A stretch of 64,000 nt of DNA, from positions 1-64,000 of the forward strand of contig NZ_JALKBF010000001.1 in the NCBI RefSeq assembly GCF_023016085.1, written 5' to 3'. The notes beneath the pieces were generated by a model, which saw only the letters and a program-made list of their open reading frames with translations, was not told the DNA's origin and ran no database searches. Positions 1-9,159 of this stretch are shown here, one piece after another. Source of the stretch: Aliiroseovarius sp. F47248L (GTDB taxonomy: Bacteria > Pseudomonadota > Alphaproteobacteria > Rhodobacterales > Rhodobacteraceae). The translations under genes were made by a program, and so were the position numbers. Within the stretch, counting starts at the first letter, position 1, and every line of letters starts with the position of its first letter.

Positions 1-140
1 AGATGGTGATGCCGGGCGACAACCTGAAGTTCAATGTTGAACTGATCGCTCCGATCGCGATGGAAGAGAAGCTGCGCTTCGCCATCCGCGAAGGCGGCCG
101 CACCGTTGGTTCGGGCGTTGTGTCGAAGATCATCGAGTAA
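1..140 (+). CDS. tuf: Elongation factor Tu, C-terminal end (partial)
   Basis: The gene enters from the left edge. The frame starting at base 3 gives the beta-barrel domain III end of EF-Tu, including MPGDNLKF and [13 protein letters not shown] and the final VVSKIIE, with TAA at 138-140. EF-Tu is the cytoplasmic GTPase that delivers aminoacyl-tRNA to the ribosome. Its place just upstream of rpsJ fits the str-S10 junction, so this is the str-operon copy. A perfect terminator follows 24 bases after the stop. The last 21 bases are repeated at 234-254. Confidence 0.97.
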   Translation, partial: MVMPGDNLKFNVELIAPIAMEEKLRFAIREGGRTVGSGVVSKIIE

Positions 141-163
141 TCGAATCTCCGATGCTTGACCGG

Positions 164-191
164 AAAGGGCGTCCAGAGGGACGCCCTTTTT
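164..191 (+). terminator. Intrinsic terminator of tuf
   Basis: An 11-bp perfect stem (AAAGGGCGTCC with GGACGCCCTTT) closes an AGAG loop and runs into a short T tract. It ends the tuf transcript. Confidence 0.93.
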
Positions 192-233
192 GTGTCACGC
201 CGAGAGATGATCCCGAGACGCACAATCAAACAC

Positions 234-254
234 GTGTCGAAGATCATCGAGTAA
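234..254 (+). repeat. Duplicated 3' end of tuf (21-bp perfect repeat)
   Basis: Bases 234-254 are identical to 120-140, the last seven tuf codons including the stop. The surrounding bases (255-335) do not resemble the region after the real tuf stop. This looks like the residue of a recombination or gene-conversion event between tuf copies. It cannot encode a protein by itself. Confidence 0.88.
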
Positions 255-283
255 GAAAGCCCAGCGTTCTGACAGCGACAGGC

Positions 284-305
284 GATTTGGCGGCGACGCC
301 AAATC
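284..305 (+). other. Strong hairpin with GCGA tetraloop
   Basis: GATTTGGCG and CGCCAAATC form a perfect 9-bp stem closed by GCGA, without a T tract. It lies between the duplicated tuf tail and the second terminator. It could be a processing site or 3' stabiliser inherited from another tuf locus; its function is unknown. Confidence 0.55.
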
Positions 306-335
306 TGCCGAGAGCCTGATCGACAGAAGATAACG

Positions 336-361
336 AAAGGGCGCCCAGAGGGCGCCCTTTT
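336..361 (+). terminator. Second tuf-type intrinsic terminator
   Basis: A stem of AAAGGGCGCCC and GGCGCCCTTT closes the same AGAG loop as the first terminator and ends in TTTT. It differs from the terminator at 164-191 by one compensated base pair, so the two share a common origin. Confidence 0.9.
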
Positions 362-399
362 GCGACTGTGTTACGCGGTGTGATTGACGGATCGTGAAG

Positions 400-894
400 T
401 TACCCATCCAGACGTTTGACAACATGATCTGCGAACGCGGCAATTATACCATCATAATATTCCTTGCTGTCCGTGGTCAGGGCCGTCACGTCAAAATCTT
501 CGGGCAGGAACAGGATGGCCTGATCGAACGTCACCGACAGATCATAGGTTTCGAACTTGGAATTATCGTTCGGGCTAAGGATCTTTACGGTGCCCGACAG
601 GGATGAATCGGCAACCCCGGCAGCAGATTGTAGCGTGCTGGCTAGCTCGACCTCATCTATGTCGATGCTGACACGCACGCCTTCATCGTCAGTCCGGCCC
701 ACCAAACGCTCGACAATCGCGTTTTCCAGATCGTCCGAAATCATGTTCCAGTGTTGAGCAGCCTTGGCGTTGGCCAAGTCCTCCAGCTCCACTTCAACCT
801 CGACCTCTTTCACCATGGTCATATCTGCGAACGCGGCGGTGCTCAGCATGGTTGCGGCCATCAGGCCAGCGGTTATGGTCTTGAAATTCATCAT
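400..894 (-). CDS. Secreted hypothetical protein, 164 aa
   Basis: The start was chosen because AAGGAG lies 7 bases before the first of two adjacent ATG codons. The N-terminus (MMNFKTITAGLMAATML followed by STAAFA) is a typical Sec signal peptide with an AxA cleavage site. The mature part is acidic and rich in beta-forming stretches, with no cysteines and no motif I recognise. It is transcribed away from rpsJ, so the space between the two genes carries divergent promoters. The product is probably periplasmic; its function is unknown. Confidence 0.75.
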   Translation of the reverse strand: MMNFKTITAGLMAATMLSTAAFADMTMVKEVEVEVELEDLANAKAAQHWNMISDDLENAIVERLVGRTDDEGVRVSIDIDEVELASTLQSAAGVADSSLSGTVKILSPNDNSKFETYDLSVTFDQAILFLPEDFDVTALTTDSKEYYDGIIAAFADHVVKRLDG

Positions 895-1203
895 CGGATT
901 ACTCCTTTGCTGTGACGAGGCACCATCGGCGCCTTTCACTGTCACAACGTGAACCCGGCACATTGGTTCCATTAAAGAAGAAGTTGAATGGTCGTAGTCT
1001 GATGGATGCAGCGTTGAATGACCGAATATTGGCATTGCCCCTTGCCACACTGATCCAACCCCTGTAAGACGCGCGAGTTCGCTGGGGAAAGCGGCGTTGG
1101 CGGGATTCGGTCCCGCTTTTCGTTTTTCCTCGGGGTTCGACGAGGGCAGGGGGAATGAGCTTCCTGTCGTCCTATCAACTCTCTGCCTGAAAGGGCGAAT
1201 GCT
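895..1203 (+). promoter_or_regulatory. rpsJ leader with terminator-like hairpin
   Basis: This 309-base region holds no gene. At 1100-1127 a stem (GCGGGA, TTCGG loop, TCCCGC) runs into TTTTCGTTTTT, which is a plausible intrinsic terminator on the plus strand. No plus-strand gene ends just before it; tuf already has two terminators. It is therefore likely to sit inside the S10 leader as an attenuator. The divergent promoter of the secreted protein must also lie here. No confident -35/-10 pair was found by eye. Confidence 0.5.
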
Positions 1204-1512
1204 ATGACAAGTCAAAACATTCGTATCCGTCTGAAGGCGTTTGACTATCGCGTGCTGGATGCCTCCACACAAGAGATCGTCAACACTGCCAAACGGACCG
1301 GTGCAAACGTTCGCGGCCCCATCCCGCTGCCGAACAAAATCGAGAAGTTTACTGTTCTTCGTGGCCCCCACGTTGATAAAAAATCCCGCGATCAGTTCGA
1401 GATCCGCACGCACAAGCGTCTGCTCGACATCGTTGACCCGACCCCGCAGACCGTGGACGCGCTGATGAAGCTCGATCTGGCTGCTGGTGTTGACGTCCAG
1501 ATCTCGGTCTAA
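1204..1512 (+). CDS. rpsJ: 30S ribosomal protein S10
   Basis: The 102-aa product is the full usual length and begins with [14 protein letters not shown]. It carries the S10 region [14 protein letters not shown]10 sits in the 30S head and also acts as NusE in transcription antitermination. It is the first gene of the S10 operon, with AAAGGGCGA before the ATG. rplC follows after 14 bases, including an AGGAGGG ribosome-binding site. Confidence 0.98.
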   Translation: MTSQNIRIRLKAFDYRVLDASTQEIVNTAKRTGANVRGPIPLPNKIEKFTVLRGPHVDKKSRDQFEIRTHKRLLDIVDPTPQTVDALMKLDLAAGVDVQISV

Positions 1513-1526
1513 GGAGGGTATCACAG

Positions 1527-2261
1527 ATGCGCTCTGGAATTATCGCAAAGAAAGTCGGCATGACCCGGCTTTTCATGGAAGACGGCAAGCAGATCCCTGT
1601 GACCGTTCTTCAACTGGACAACTTGCAAGTTGTGGCCAACCGCACCGCGGAACAGGACGGGTATACCGCTGTTCAACTGGGTGCCGGTGACGCCAAGGCA
1701 AAACGCACCTCGAAGCCGATGCGCGGCTACTTCGCCAAGGCGGGCGTGGCCCCCAAGCGTAAGCTGGTGGAGTTCCGCGTTGACGCTGACAACCTGATCG
1801 CCGTTGGTGAAGAGATTTCGGCCGAGCATTATGTGGAAGGTCAGAAGGTCGACGTTGCGGGTACGTCCATTGGTAAAGGCTTTGCCGGCGCCATGAAGCG
1901 CCACAACTTCGGCGGTCTGCGTGCCACGCACGGTGTGTCGATCAGCCACCGTTCGCACGGTTCGACCGGTCAGTGTCAAGACCCGGGCCGCGTGTTCAAA
2001 GGCAAGAAGATGGCCGGCCACATGGGTTCGGTCCGCGTGACCACACAGAATCTAGAAGTTGTGAAGACCGATGCCGATCGTGGCCTGGTGTTTATCAAGG
2101 GCGCTGTTCCCGGCTCGAAAGGTGGCTGGGTCACCGTGAAGGATGCCGTGAAGAAAAAACTGCCAGAGAACGTTCCGTTCCCGGCGGCGCTGAAATCGGC
2201 TGCAACTGCTGCAACTAAAGCACCTGCGGAAGAAGCACCTGCGGAAGGTGGTGAAGCATGA
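1527..2261 (+). CDS. rplC: 50S ribosomal protein L3
   Basis: The 244-aa product begins [16 protein letters not shown], the canonical L3 start. It contains the central [10 protein letters not shown] and the [17 protein letters not shown] loop that reaches the peptidyl-transferase centre. L3 helps start 50S assembly. The C-terminus has an Ala/Pro/Glu-rich extension encoded partly by a 15-base tandem duplication near 2219-2250. The stop overlaps the rplD start as ATGA. Confidence 0.98.
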   Translation: MRSGIIAKKVGMTRLFMEDGKQIPVTVLQLDNLQVVANRTAEQDGYTAVQLGAGDAKAKRTSKPMRGYFAKAGVAPKRKLVEFRVDADNLIAVGEEISAEHYVEGQKVDVAGTSIGKGFAGAMKRHNFGGLRATHGVSISHRSHGSTGQCQDPGRVFKGKKMAGHMGSVRVTTQNLEVVKTDADRGLVFIKGAVPGSKGGWVTVKDAVKKKLPENVPFPAALKSAATAATKAPAEEAPAEGGEA

Positions 2262-2875
2262 AACTTGACGTAATCAAACTTGACGGCAAAAAAGCCGGTT
2301 CGGTTGATCTGGACGAGGCCCTGTTCGGTCTTGAGCCGCGCGCAGATATTCTGCACCGTGTGGTCCGTTGGCAGCGCAACAATGCGCAGGCTGGCACCCA
2401 CAAGGTAAAGACGCGTTCGGAAACCAGCTATTCGACCAAGAAGATCTATCGCCAAAAAGGCACCGGTGGCGCACGTCACGGTGACCGTAACGCGCCGATC
2501 TTCCGTAAAGGTGGTATCTACAAAGGTCCGACACCGCGTTCGCACGGCCACGACCTGACCAAGAAATTCCGCAAACTGGGTCTGAAACACGCCCTGTCCG
2601 CCAAAGCGCAAGCTGGCGAACTGGTTGTGATCGACACCGCAGATGCTGACGGCAAAACTGCCGTACTGGCCAAAGCGGTGAAGGATCTGGGCTGGAAACG
2701 CGCTCTGGTTATCGACGGCGCTGAAGTGAACGAAAAGTTCGCTATGGCGGCTCGTAACATCGACGGGCTGGATATCCTGCCGTCGATGGGCGCCAACGTC
2801 TATGACATCCTGAAACGTGACACGCTTGTGCTCACCAAAGCAGGTGTCGAAGCTCTGGAGGCTCGCCTGAAATGA
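2258..2875 (+). CDS. rplD: 50S ribosomal protein L4
   Basis: The 205-aa product matches the L4/L1e family in length. It contains the extended loop [15 protein letters not shown] that lines the exit tunnel near the constriction. In E. coli, L4 also represses its own operon. Both ends overlap neighbours by 4 bases (ATGA), so translation is coupled through rplC-rplD-rplW. Confidence 0.98.
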   Translation: MKLDVIKLDGKKAGSVDLDEALFGLEPRADILHRVVRWQRNNAQAGTHKVKTRSETSYSTKKIYRQKGTGGARHGDRNAPIFRKGGIYKGPTPRSHGHDLTKKFRKLGLKHALSAKAQAGELVVIDTADADGKTAVLAKAVKDLGWKRALVIDGAEVNEKFAMAARNIDGLDILPSMGANVYDILKRDTLVLTKAGVEALEARLK

Positions 2876-3168
2876 CCGATAAAGCTGCACTCTACGACGT
2901 GATCCGCAAGCCGCTCATCACTGAAAAAGCAACCATGGCATCCGAAAACGGTGCTGTTGTTTTCGAAGTCTCGATGGACGCTAACAAGCCGCAGATCAAA
3001 GAAGCTGTTGAAACCCTGTTCGGTGTGAAGGTGAAAGCCGTCAACACCTCGATCACCAAGGGTAAAGTCAAACGCTTCCGCGGCCAGTTGGGCAAGCGCA
3101 AAGACGTCAAGAAAGCCTATGTGACCTTGGAAGAAGGCAACACGATCGACGTGACCACCGGTCTCTGA
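2872..3168 (+). CDS. rplW: 50S ribosomal protein L23
   Basis: The 98-aa product has the L23 features [15 protein letters not shown] and the basic loop [16 protein letters not shown]23 lies at the tunnel exit and is the docking site for trigger factor and SRP. It is the last gene of the first ribosomal block. A strong terminator follows, so rplB is not simply co-transcribed as it is in E. coli. Confidence 0.98.
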   Translation: MTDKAALYDVIRKPLITEKATMASENGAVVFEVSMDANKPQIKEAVETLFGVKVKAVNTSITKGKVKRFRGQLGKRKDVKKAYVTLEEGNTIDVTTGL

Positions 3169-3192
3169 TCGCTAAGTTGAATTGAGAAACAG

Positions 3193-3224
3193 AAAAGCCC
3201 CTGCCGAAAGGTGGGGGCTTTTTC
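3193..3224 (+). terminator. Terminator after rplW
   Basis: AAAAGCCCC pairs with GGGGCTTTT, with an inner CC-GAAA-GG cap and a T-rich tail. It separates rpsJ-rplW from the inserted genes. Confidence 0.92.
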
Positions 3225-3339
3225 TTTGTGGGATAAAGTCTGCAGGATCCTATTTCCGAAACCGAGACTTCACTTGGACAAACTCAGGCATCATGTTTAG
3301 CGTGATGCGATCAGATAAACCGAGCAGGAACTAAAGAGA

Positions 3340-4155
3340 ATGCCAGAGTGGGGCTTAACTGAAGAACACTGCACGTCTGCAGGAAGGGTGGCAGCTGGAA
3401 AAGCCGGACAGGGACCGGCATTGGTCTTGGCACATGGGTGGCCATGGTCGTCCTATTCCTGGCATCGGGTAATCCCGCGGCTCTCAGAACGATACACCGT
3501 GCACTGGTATGATATGCCCGGATATGGCCAGTCAGAGAAACGAGGCAGTCAACGTACTTCTTTGGATGTCCAAGGTAAGGTCTTTGCAGAGATGCTTGCT
3601 CATTGGGGCTTGGAAGAGCCAACGGTCATTGCGCACGATTTTGGTGGAGCAACGACCCTACGGGCGCACCTTCTTCATGGATGTGAATTTCATCGCTATG
3701 TCCTTATGAACGTCGTTGCAATGCGACCTTGGGGGTCGGATTTTTTCGACCATGTCGGACGGCATGTTGAAGCATTTGAAGGGCTGCCGCCTCATATCCA
3801 CAAAGCTATTGTCGAAGCATATATATGTGGCGCGCTAATCCGTGAAATATCGAAAAAGGACACTGGTAATCTTGTAGCGCCCTGGCTCACAGAAGAAGGC
3901 GCCAAAAGCTTCTATCGGCAGTTTGCACAGGCAGATGAAAAATATACGGCCGAAGTTGAACCGATGTTTGGCGAAATTCGATGTCCTGTGAAAATCATCT
4001 GGGGTGAAGATGATCCCTGGATTCCCGTAGAACGTGGCATTGAGCTTTACAGTTTGATCGGCCAGGAACGTCTGCAGATCATGAGTGGCATCGGCCATTT
4101 GCCGCAGCTAGAATCGCCTGAGCAGGTTTTGGAAGTACTGTCCGACTTTCTCTGA
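3340..4155 (+). CDS. Alpha/beta hydrolase, haloacetate dehalogenase/epoxide hydrolase-like
   Basis: The 271-aa protein has a full alpha/beta-hydrolase layout. It shows an oxyanion-hole HGWPWSS near residue 32, a nucleophile elbow HDFGG with Asp100 in place of Ser, an acid in WGEDDPW around residue 225, and the catalytic His253 in GIGHLP. An Asp nucleophile is typical of haloalkane/haloacetate dehalogenases and epoxide hydrolases; the substrate cannot be read from sequence. No signal peptide is visible, so it is cytoplasmic. It sits alone inside the split S10 cluster and its base usage is slightly more AT-rich than its neighbours, which hints at later insertion. Confidence 0.82.
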   Translation: MPEWGLTEEHCTSAGRVAAGKAGQGPALVLAHGWPWSSYSWHRVIPRLSERYTVHWYDMPGYGQSEKRGSQRTSLDVQGKVFAEMLAHWGLEEPTVIAHDFGGATTLRAHLLHGCEFHRYVLMNVVAMRPWGSDFFDHVGRHVEAFEGLPPHIHKAIVEAYICGALIREISKKDTGNLVAPWLTEEGAKSFYRQFAQADEKYTAEVEPMFGEIRCPVKIIWGEDDPWIPVERGIELYSLIGQERLQIMSGIGHLPQLESPEQVLEVLSDFL

Positions 4156-4330
4156 GTGGCACAAAAAACCATCAGGCTTTTCGTTGTCCGCTACCCTTCC
4201 ATTGGGGACATCAGGTCACGCATAGCTTTCCCTTTGCACCCCACACAGTATTTTGACTCGCGATTTGCGCCGATTTGAATAAGTTAGAGCGGTTCGATGA
4301 TCTGCTCATCTGGAAATGAGGTTTGTACTA

Positions 4331-5047
4331 ATGTTGACCCGACGCCATTTTGTTATCACGTCTGCCGCGATGTTCTCGGCGCCGATTGCTACGCCTGTCT
4401 GGGCACAGGACGCGACGCCTACGCCGACTGCCGCGCCTGCACCGACGAAAACCAAACGACGTCCGGTGTCAGATAGTTCAAGATGGGCGGCGTATGACGC
4501 GCAAGTGACGCCGGCAAACTACGATCCGGCAACGTCAAATCCGTGGGGGTTGCACCCGCGTTTCCTGCCGAAACTGGTGCAAGCGAATTCTGGGCTGAAG
4601 CCGGGTGACATTCACGTCGATGCAGTTGCGCGCTATCTTTATCACATCCGGGATAACGGCACCGCGATGCGTTACGGTGTGGCGATTGCACGCGGTAATT
4701 TGTACGAGCCGGGCACTTACACGATCCGTCGCAAAGCCAAATGGCCAACCTGGATTCCGACCAAAGAAATGGTGAAACGCGATCCGAAGGTCTATGGCCC
4801 ACTTGAAGATGGTATGGATGGTGGCCCACGCAATCCGTTGGGGTCGCGGGCATTCTATCTTTATAAAGGCAATCGCGACACCTATCTACGCATCCACGGT
4901 TCACCTGCTCCACGATCCATCGGTGGTCGCGCAAGTTCGGGCTGTGTGCGTATGGTGATGGCGCATATCATCGGGCTGTATGATCAGGTTGAGACCGGTG
5001 TGACCGCGCATCTTTACCCCGCCGAAAGCATCACGGCGCGCAGCTAA
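4331..5047 (+). CDS. L,D-transpeptidase (YkuD family)
   Basis: The 238-aa protein starts MLTRRHFVITSAAMFSAP, with twin arginines before a hydrophobic core and a WAQ cleavage region, so it is exported. The start at 4331 is preferred over the ATG at 4316 because a GAGG site precedes it. The catalytic YkuD motif is present: His189 in RIHGS and Cys205 in SSGCVRM, with the expected spacing. These enzymes form 3-3 crosslinks in peptidoglycan or attach proteins to it. An Ala/Pro/Thr-rich linker follows the signal. Confidence 0.9.
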   Translation: MLTRRHFVITSAAMFSAPIATPVWAQDATPTPTAAPAPTKTKRRPVSDSSRWAAYDAQVTPANYDPATSNPWGLHPRFLPKLVQANSGLKPGDIHVDAVARYLYHIRDNGTAMRYGVAIARGNLYEPGTYTIRRKAKWPTWIPTKEMVKRDPKVYGPLEDGMDGGPRNPLGSRAFYLYKGNRDTYLRIHGSPAPRSIGGRASSGCVRMVMAHIIGLYDQVETGVTAHLYPAESITARS

Positions 5048-5064
5048 GGCACGCCGTCTGGACG

Positions 5065-5352
5065 TTAGGCAGCGGGTGTCTCTTCACGCTTGGCGCAGAT
5101 TGGCTGACCCTTGCGGTTTCTGAGCGGCAGATAGGTTGTCTCGACCGGGCCTTGATAGCGATAGACAAAACATCCGTCCGCGTTGTTGAGCCGCACATCG
5201 CTAAGGTCTTGCCCCGGCGCCGCAATCGCGCGCACGTTTTCTGGCACTGATCCAAACGACCGTGTGTCCGCCCCACCGCTGGCACCTTCTGGACTGACGC
5301 AGGCCGACAGTGAAATCACAACCGCGCCTGTTAGAATACCCAACTTCTTCAT
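5065..5352 (-). CDS. Small lipoprotein, 95 aa
   Basis: The start at MKKLGILTGAVV is chosen from a GGGGA site 8 bases upstream and the signal peptide that follows. The lipobox LSAC puts the lipidated Cys at residue 18. The mature protein is about 78 residues and contains a DGCFVYRYQGPVETTYLPL stretch with Cys pairs. It is a conserved-looking Rhodobacteraceae lipoprotein of unknown function. It is convergent with the L,D-transpeptidase, 17 bases away. Confidence 0.75.
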   Translation of the reverse strand: MKKLGILTGAVVISLSACVSPEGASGGADTRSFGSVPENVRAIAAPGQDLSDVRLNNADGCFVYRYQGPVETTYLPLRNRKGQPICAKREETPAA

Positions 5353-5523
5353 CACAAATGTCCCCATAGACTGCTTTTGGGGAGGATGGGGGATTTTGCG
5401 GCAGAGGGGAAGGGGGTTGTTGTGCCACACTTGATGCATGATCAACGTATATTGTACGAGGCACTGAAACCTCAACAAAGAAACATTCACACATCATCTC
5501 TGCCTGAACGAGGGAACTAGACA

Positions 5524-6084
5524 ATGGCCAAGCTAGCAAAACCGGTGCTTTCGATCATTGTCAGGCGGTTTCAGTTCGAACAAAAAGAAGAGATTATGCT
5601 TTCACTAGGTCAATTGCAGAAGGCTGCCGGTGAATACCCCGGATATCTGGGAGACCAAAACAGCCTTGTCGAAGATGATGACAACTACGAACTTGTTAAT
5701 GTATTCGCCTTCAATTCTCGAGAGAACCTTAAAAAATGGGAGGAATCTGAACAGCGACGCTCGCTTCTGGCTGATCTCGATCGACATCCCCAGAGTTTCA
5801 CAAGACACGAGAATTTGGATGAAATCACCCAGCTTTTGCACCCCACTTCTTCGGTGAGTAAGTTTGAAATCGTCCTCATCCTGATATTCTGGATTCTTGT
5901 GGCTGGCGCTGCTCTAGGCATGATTGCAGACCTAATACTGCCGACAACATTCCCACCGATGTGGCGATCCGTATTTTTAGTGTCGGTGAATGTTATATTG
6001 ATAAGCTACTTTCTGCTTCCGTGGTCAAGCAGTCTGCTTGGCAAAATGAAAGCAAAAGTGTTTGGGCCAAAATCGAGCTACTGA
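5524..6084 (+). CDS. ABM-like membrane protein, 186 aa
   Basis: The N-terminal ~95 residues, including VFAFNSRENLKKWEESEQR and LLADLDRHPQS, resemble the antibiotic-biosynthesis-monooxygenase fold joined to membrane segments (COG3224-type). Two membrane segments lie at about residues 117-140 and 150-170. The real start could be the ATG at 5596; the upstream codons also fit the fold (VLSIIVRRF). It is an unrelated insertion before rplB and more AT-rich than the ribosomal genes. Function unknown. Confidence 0.65.
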   Translation: MAKLAKPVLSIIVRRFQFEQKEEIMLSLGQLQKAAGEYPGYLGDQNSLVEDDDNYELVNVFAFNSRENLKKWEESEQRRSLLADLDRHPQSFTRHENLDEITQLLHPTSSVSKFEIVLILIFWILVAGAALGMIADLILPTTFPPMWRSVFLVSVNVILISYFLLPWSSSLLGKMKAKVFGPKSSY

Positions 6085-6383
6085 GAAGCAGACTTTGCGG
6101 AACATCTAACAGGTGAGGCTGGATATATGTCGTGTGTCAGGGCGTGCTTTGTAACGAACGGCCAATATTTTCGGAATCTGTTGAAGTACTATGGTGAGGT
6201 GAGGCGGTAATGCACCCGAAAACCCAACCGATCCCCTAGACACCCCCCACCAACCCTGATACATCGCGCAGGTCGCGTGGCCTCGGATTCGTTCCGGGGC
6301 CTTGTGACATTTGGAATTTGGGGACCTTCGGGGCCCTGTAACTCAGGCAGGTGACTGCCTCAAAGCAACGGAAGACAGAAAGC
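6085..6383 (+). promoter_or_regulatory. Structured leader of rplB block
   Basis: No gene is visible in these 299 bases. At 6279-6301 GGCCTCGGA pairs with TTCCGGGGCC around a TTCG-type loop. A second GC-rich hairpin lies near 6320-6342 (GGGGACC, TTCGGGGCCC). There is no T tract. A promoter for the rplB-rplP block must lie here because rplW is followed by a terminator. Confidence 0.45.
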
Positions 6384-7226
6384 ATGGCACTCAAGTCGTA
6401 CAAACCGACGACGCCAGGCCAGCGTGGGCTGGTTCTGATCGACCGTTCGGAGCTTTGGAAAGGTCGCCCGGTTAAGTCCCTGACAGAGGGTCTTACGAAA
6501 TCGGGTGGTCGGAACAATACCGGACGGATCACGTCGCGCCGCCGTGGTGGTGGTGCAAAGCGTCTCTATCGTATCGTGGACTTCAAACGGAACAAGTTCG
6601 ACGTTACCGCAACGATCGAGCGTATCGAATACGACCCCAACCGCACCGCGTTCATCGCGCTCGTGAAATACGAAGACGGCGAACAGGCTTACATCCTGGC
6701 CCCGCAGCGCTTGGCTGTTGGCGACCAGATCATTGCATCGGCCAAGGCCGACGTGAAACCCGGTAACGCGATGCCCTTCTCGGGCATGCCCATCGGAACC
6801 ATTGTGCACAACATCGAGATGAAACCAGGCAAAGGCGGCCAGATCGCCCGTGCAGCCGGCACATATGCTCAGTTTGTTGGTCGTGACGGCGGTTACGCTC
6901 AGATCCGTCTGAGCTCGGGTGAACTTCGCCTCGTACGTCAGGAATGCATGGCCACCGTAGGTGCCGTTTCGAACCCCGATAATTCGAACCAGAACTACGG
7001 TAAAGCCGGTCGTATGCGCCACAAAGGCATCCGCCCAAGCGTCCGTGGTGTTGTCATGAACCCGATCGACCACCCCCATGGTGGTGGTGAAGGCCGGACT
7101 TCGGGTGGTCGTCACCCGGTGACCCCGTGGGGCAAGCCGACCAAGGGTGCGCGCACTCGCAACAAGAACAAGGCGTCGTCGAAGCTGATCATCCGCTCGC
7201 GTCACGCCAAGAAGAAGGGGCGTTAA
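6384..7226 (+). CDS. rplB: 50S ribosomal protein L2
   Basis: The 280-aa product starts [16 protein letters not shown] and contains the invariant [14 protein letters not shown] loop that contacts the peptidyl-transferase centre. The start at 6384 matches the family; an upstream in-frame start would add an atypical extension. It is the first gene of the second ribosomal block (rplB-rpsS-rplV-rpsC-rplP). Confidence 0.98.
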   Translation: MALKSYKPTTPGQRGLVLIDRSELWKGRPVKSLTEGLTKSGGRNNTGRITSRRRGGGAKRLYRIVDFKRNKFDVTATIERIEYDPNRTAFIALVKYEDGEQAYILAPQRLAVGDQIIASAKADVKPGNAMPFSGMPIGTIVHNIEMKPGKGGQIARAAGTYAQFVGRDGGYAQIRLSSGELRLVRQECMATVGAVSNPDNSNQNYGKAGRMRHKGIRPSVRGVVMNPIDHPHGGGEGRTSGGRHPVTPWGKPTKGARTRNKNKASSKLIIRSRHAKKKGR

Positions 7227-7229
7227 GAT

Positions 7230-7508
7230 ATGGCACGTTCTGTCTGGAAAGGCCCTTTTGTTGACGCTTACGTCCTCAAAAAAGCCGAAAAAACCCGCGA
7301 GTCGGGTAAAAACGAGGTCATCAAGATCTGGTCGCGTCGTTCGACCATTCTGCCCCAGTTCGTGGGTCTGACCTTTGGCGTTTACAATGGTCAGAAGCAC
7401 ATTCCGGTGAGTGTGACGGAAGACATGATCGGCCAGAAGTTCGGTGAGTATTCGCCGACCCGTACCTATTACGGTCACGCGGCTGATAAAAAAGCGAAGA
7501 GGAAGTAA
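7230..7508 (+). CDS. rpsS: 30S ribosomal protein S19
   Basis: The 92-aa product begins [12 protein letters not shown] and contains [15 protein letters not shown] and [10 protein letters not shown], all S19 hallmarks. It lies in the 30S head beside S13. It follows rplB after 3 bases, with AAGGGGCG in the end of rplB as the ribosome-binding site. Confidence 0.98.
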   Translation: MARSVWKGPFVDAYVLKKAEKTRESGKNEVIKIWSRRSTILPQFVGLTFGVYNGQKHIPVSVTEDMIGQKFGEYSPTRTYYGHAADKKAKRK

Positions 7509-7511
7509 GCC

Positions 7512-7892
7512 ATGGGTAAGGATAAAAATCCCCGCCGCGTGGCCGATAACGAAGCAATGGCGAAAACTCGCATGCTTCGCACGTCCCCGCAAAAGCTGAA
7601 CTTGGTTGCTGGCATGATCCGCGGCAAGAAGGTCGACAAGGCTCTGAATGACCTGACCTTCTCGAACAAGCGCATCGCGCAGGACGTGAAGAAATGCCTT
7701 CAGTCCGCTATCGCCAACGCCGAGAACAACCATAACCTGGACGTTGATGAACTGATCGTGGCGGAAGCCTATGTCGGTAAGAACCTGACCATGAAACGCG
7801 GTCGCCCGCGTGCCCGTGGTCGTTTCGGCAAAATCATCAAACCGTTCTCGGAACTCACCATCAAGGTGCGTCAAGTTGAGGAGCAAGCCTAA
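7512..7892 (+). CDS. rplV: 50S ribosomal protein L22
   Basis: The 126-aa product contains [17 protein letters not shown] and the tunnel-lining hairpin end [14 protein letters not shown]. The stop overlaps rpsC by one base (TAATG), so the two are translationally coupled. Confidence 0.98.
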   Translation: MGKDKNPRRVADNEAMAKTRMLRTSPQKLNLVAGMIRGKKVDKALNDLTFSNKRIAQDVKKCLQSAIANAENNHNLDVDELIVAEAYVGKNLTMKRGRPRARGRFGKIIKPFSELTIKVRQVEEQA

Positions 7893-8599
7893 TGGGTCAG
7901 AAGGTAAATCCGATTGGCATGCGTCTTCAGGTCAACCGCACCTGGGACAGCCGCTGGTACGCAGACACGAAAGATTACGGCGATCTTCTTATGGAAGACC
8001 TGAAAATTCGTGACTTCATCAAGACCGAATGCAAGCAAGCCGGCATCAGCCGTGTGATCATCGAACGTCCGCACAAAAAGTGCCGCGTTACGATCCACAC
8101 TGCCCGCCCCGGTGTGATCATTGGTAAGAAAGGCGCAGACATCGAAACCCTGCGCAAGAAAATCGCCAAGATCACCGACTCGGAACTGCACCTCAACATC
8201 GTTGAAGTTCGTAAGCCCGAGCTGGATGCCGCATTGGTCGCAGAATCGATCGCTCAGCAACTTGAGCGCCGTGTGTCCTTCCGTCGTGCCATGAAGCGCG
8301 CCGTGCAGAACGCAATGCGTATGGGTGCTCTTGGCATTCGTGTGAATGTTGCTGGCCGTCTTGGTGGTGCTGAAATCGCCCGTACCGAATGGTATCGCGA
8401 AGGCCGCGTGCCGCTGCACACCCTGCGCGCTGACATCGACTACGCCCACGCCGAAGCAATGACGCCTTACGGCATCATCGGCATCAAAACCTGGATCTTC
8501 AAAGGCGAAATCATGGAGCACGACCCTGCTGCTCGTGATCGTCGTCAAGCGGAACTCCAGGAAGGTCCCGCGCCCCGTGGCGCCGGCGGCCGTCGTTAA
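7892..8599 (+). CDS. rpsC: 30S ribosomal protein S3
   Basis: The 235-aa product starts [16 protein letters not shown]. It has a KH RNA-binding domain with the GxxG loop in [12 protein letters not shown] (residues ~70-80) and the C-terminal S3 domain with [21 protein letters not shown]3 is at the mRNA entry site and contributes to helicase activity. The C-terminal tail is Gly/Arg rich. Confidence 0.98.
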   Translation: MGQKVNPIGMRLQVNRTWDSRWYADTKDYGDLLMEDLKIRDFIKTECKQAGISRVIIERPHKKCRVTIHTARPGVIIGKKGADIETLRKKIAKITDSELHLNIVEVRKPELDAALVAESIAQQLERRVSFRRAMKRAVQNAMRMGALGIRVNVAGRLGGAEIARTEWYREGRVPLHTLRADIDYAHAEAMTPYGIIGIKTWIFKGEIMEHDPAARDRRQAELQEGPAPRGAGGRR

Positions 8600-8612
8600 G
8601 GAGGGCTGAGAT

Positions 8613-9026
8613 ATGCTGCAACCAAAGCGTACAAAATTCCGCAAGATGCACAAAGGCCGGATCAAAGGTGAGGCCAAAGGCGGCTCTGACTTGAACTTCG
8701 GTTCTTACGGTCTGAAAGCGACTGAGCCTGAGCGTGTGACTGCACGCCAGATCGAAGCTGCCCGTCGTGCCATGACGCGTCACATGAAGCGTCAGGGTCG
8801 TGTATGGATCCGCATCTTCCCGGACACCCCGGTCACCGCCAAGCCCATCGAAGTTCGTATGGGTAAAGGTAAAGGTTCCGTGGACCGTTGGACCTGCAAA
8901 GTGAAGCCGGGCCGCGTGATGTTCGAAATCGACGGCGTCAATGACGAAGTGGCACGCGAGGCCCTGCGCCTTGCTGCGATGAAGCTGCCGATCAAATCAC
9001 GCGTCGTGGTTCGCGAGGACTGGTAA
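8613..9026 (+). CDS. rplP: 50S ribosomal protein L16
   Basis: The 137-aa product begins [16 protein letters not shown] and carries [16 protein letters not shown] and the [18 protein letters not shown] segment at the A-site side of 50S. It is preceded by AAGGAGGGC. It closes the second block, ahead of a strong terminator. Confidence 0.98.
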   Translation: MLQPKRTKFRKMHKGRIKGEAKGGSDLNFGSYGLKATEPERVTARQIEAARRAMTRHMKRQGRVWIRIFPDTPVTAKPIEVRMGKGKGSVDRWTCKVKPGRVMFEIDGVNDEVAREALRLAAMKLPIKSRVVVREDW

Positions 9027-9067
9027 GGTCGAAAGCGCTCAGCATTTTGACCTAGGTTAAGAAAAGA

Positions 9068-9097
9068 AACCCCCGCCGAGAAATCGGCGGGGGTTTT
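9068..9097 (+). terminator. Terminator after rplP
   Basis: AACCCCCGCCGA and TCGGCGGGGGTT form a perfect 12-bp stem around GAAA, followed by TT. It separates rplP from rpmC. Confidence 0.94.
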
Positions 9098-9159
9098 GGT
9101 TTGTGCGCTGACAAAATCGCAAAGCCAGATTGGTCAGTCGCAGCTCGGCCTACAGTTGC

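Noticed and set aside
6360..7886. A 508-codon open frame on the minus strand across rplB-rpsS-rplV
   Set aside because: It is the antisense shadow of strongly codon-biased ribosomal genes; the plus-strand proteins are unambiguous and the antisense product resembles nothing.
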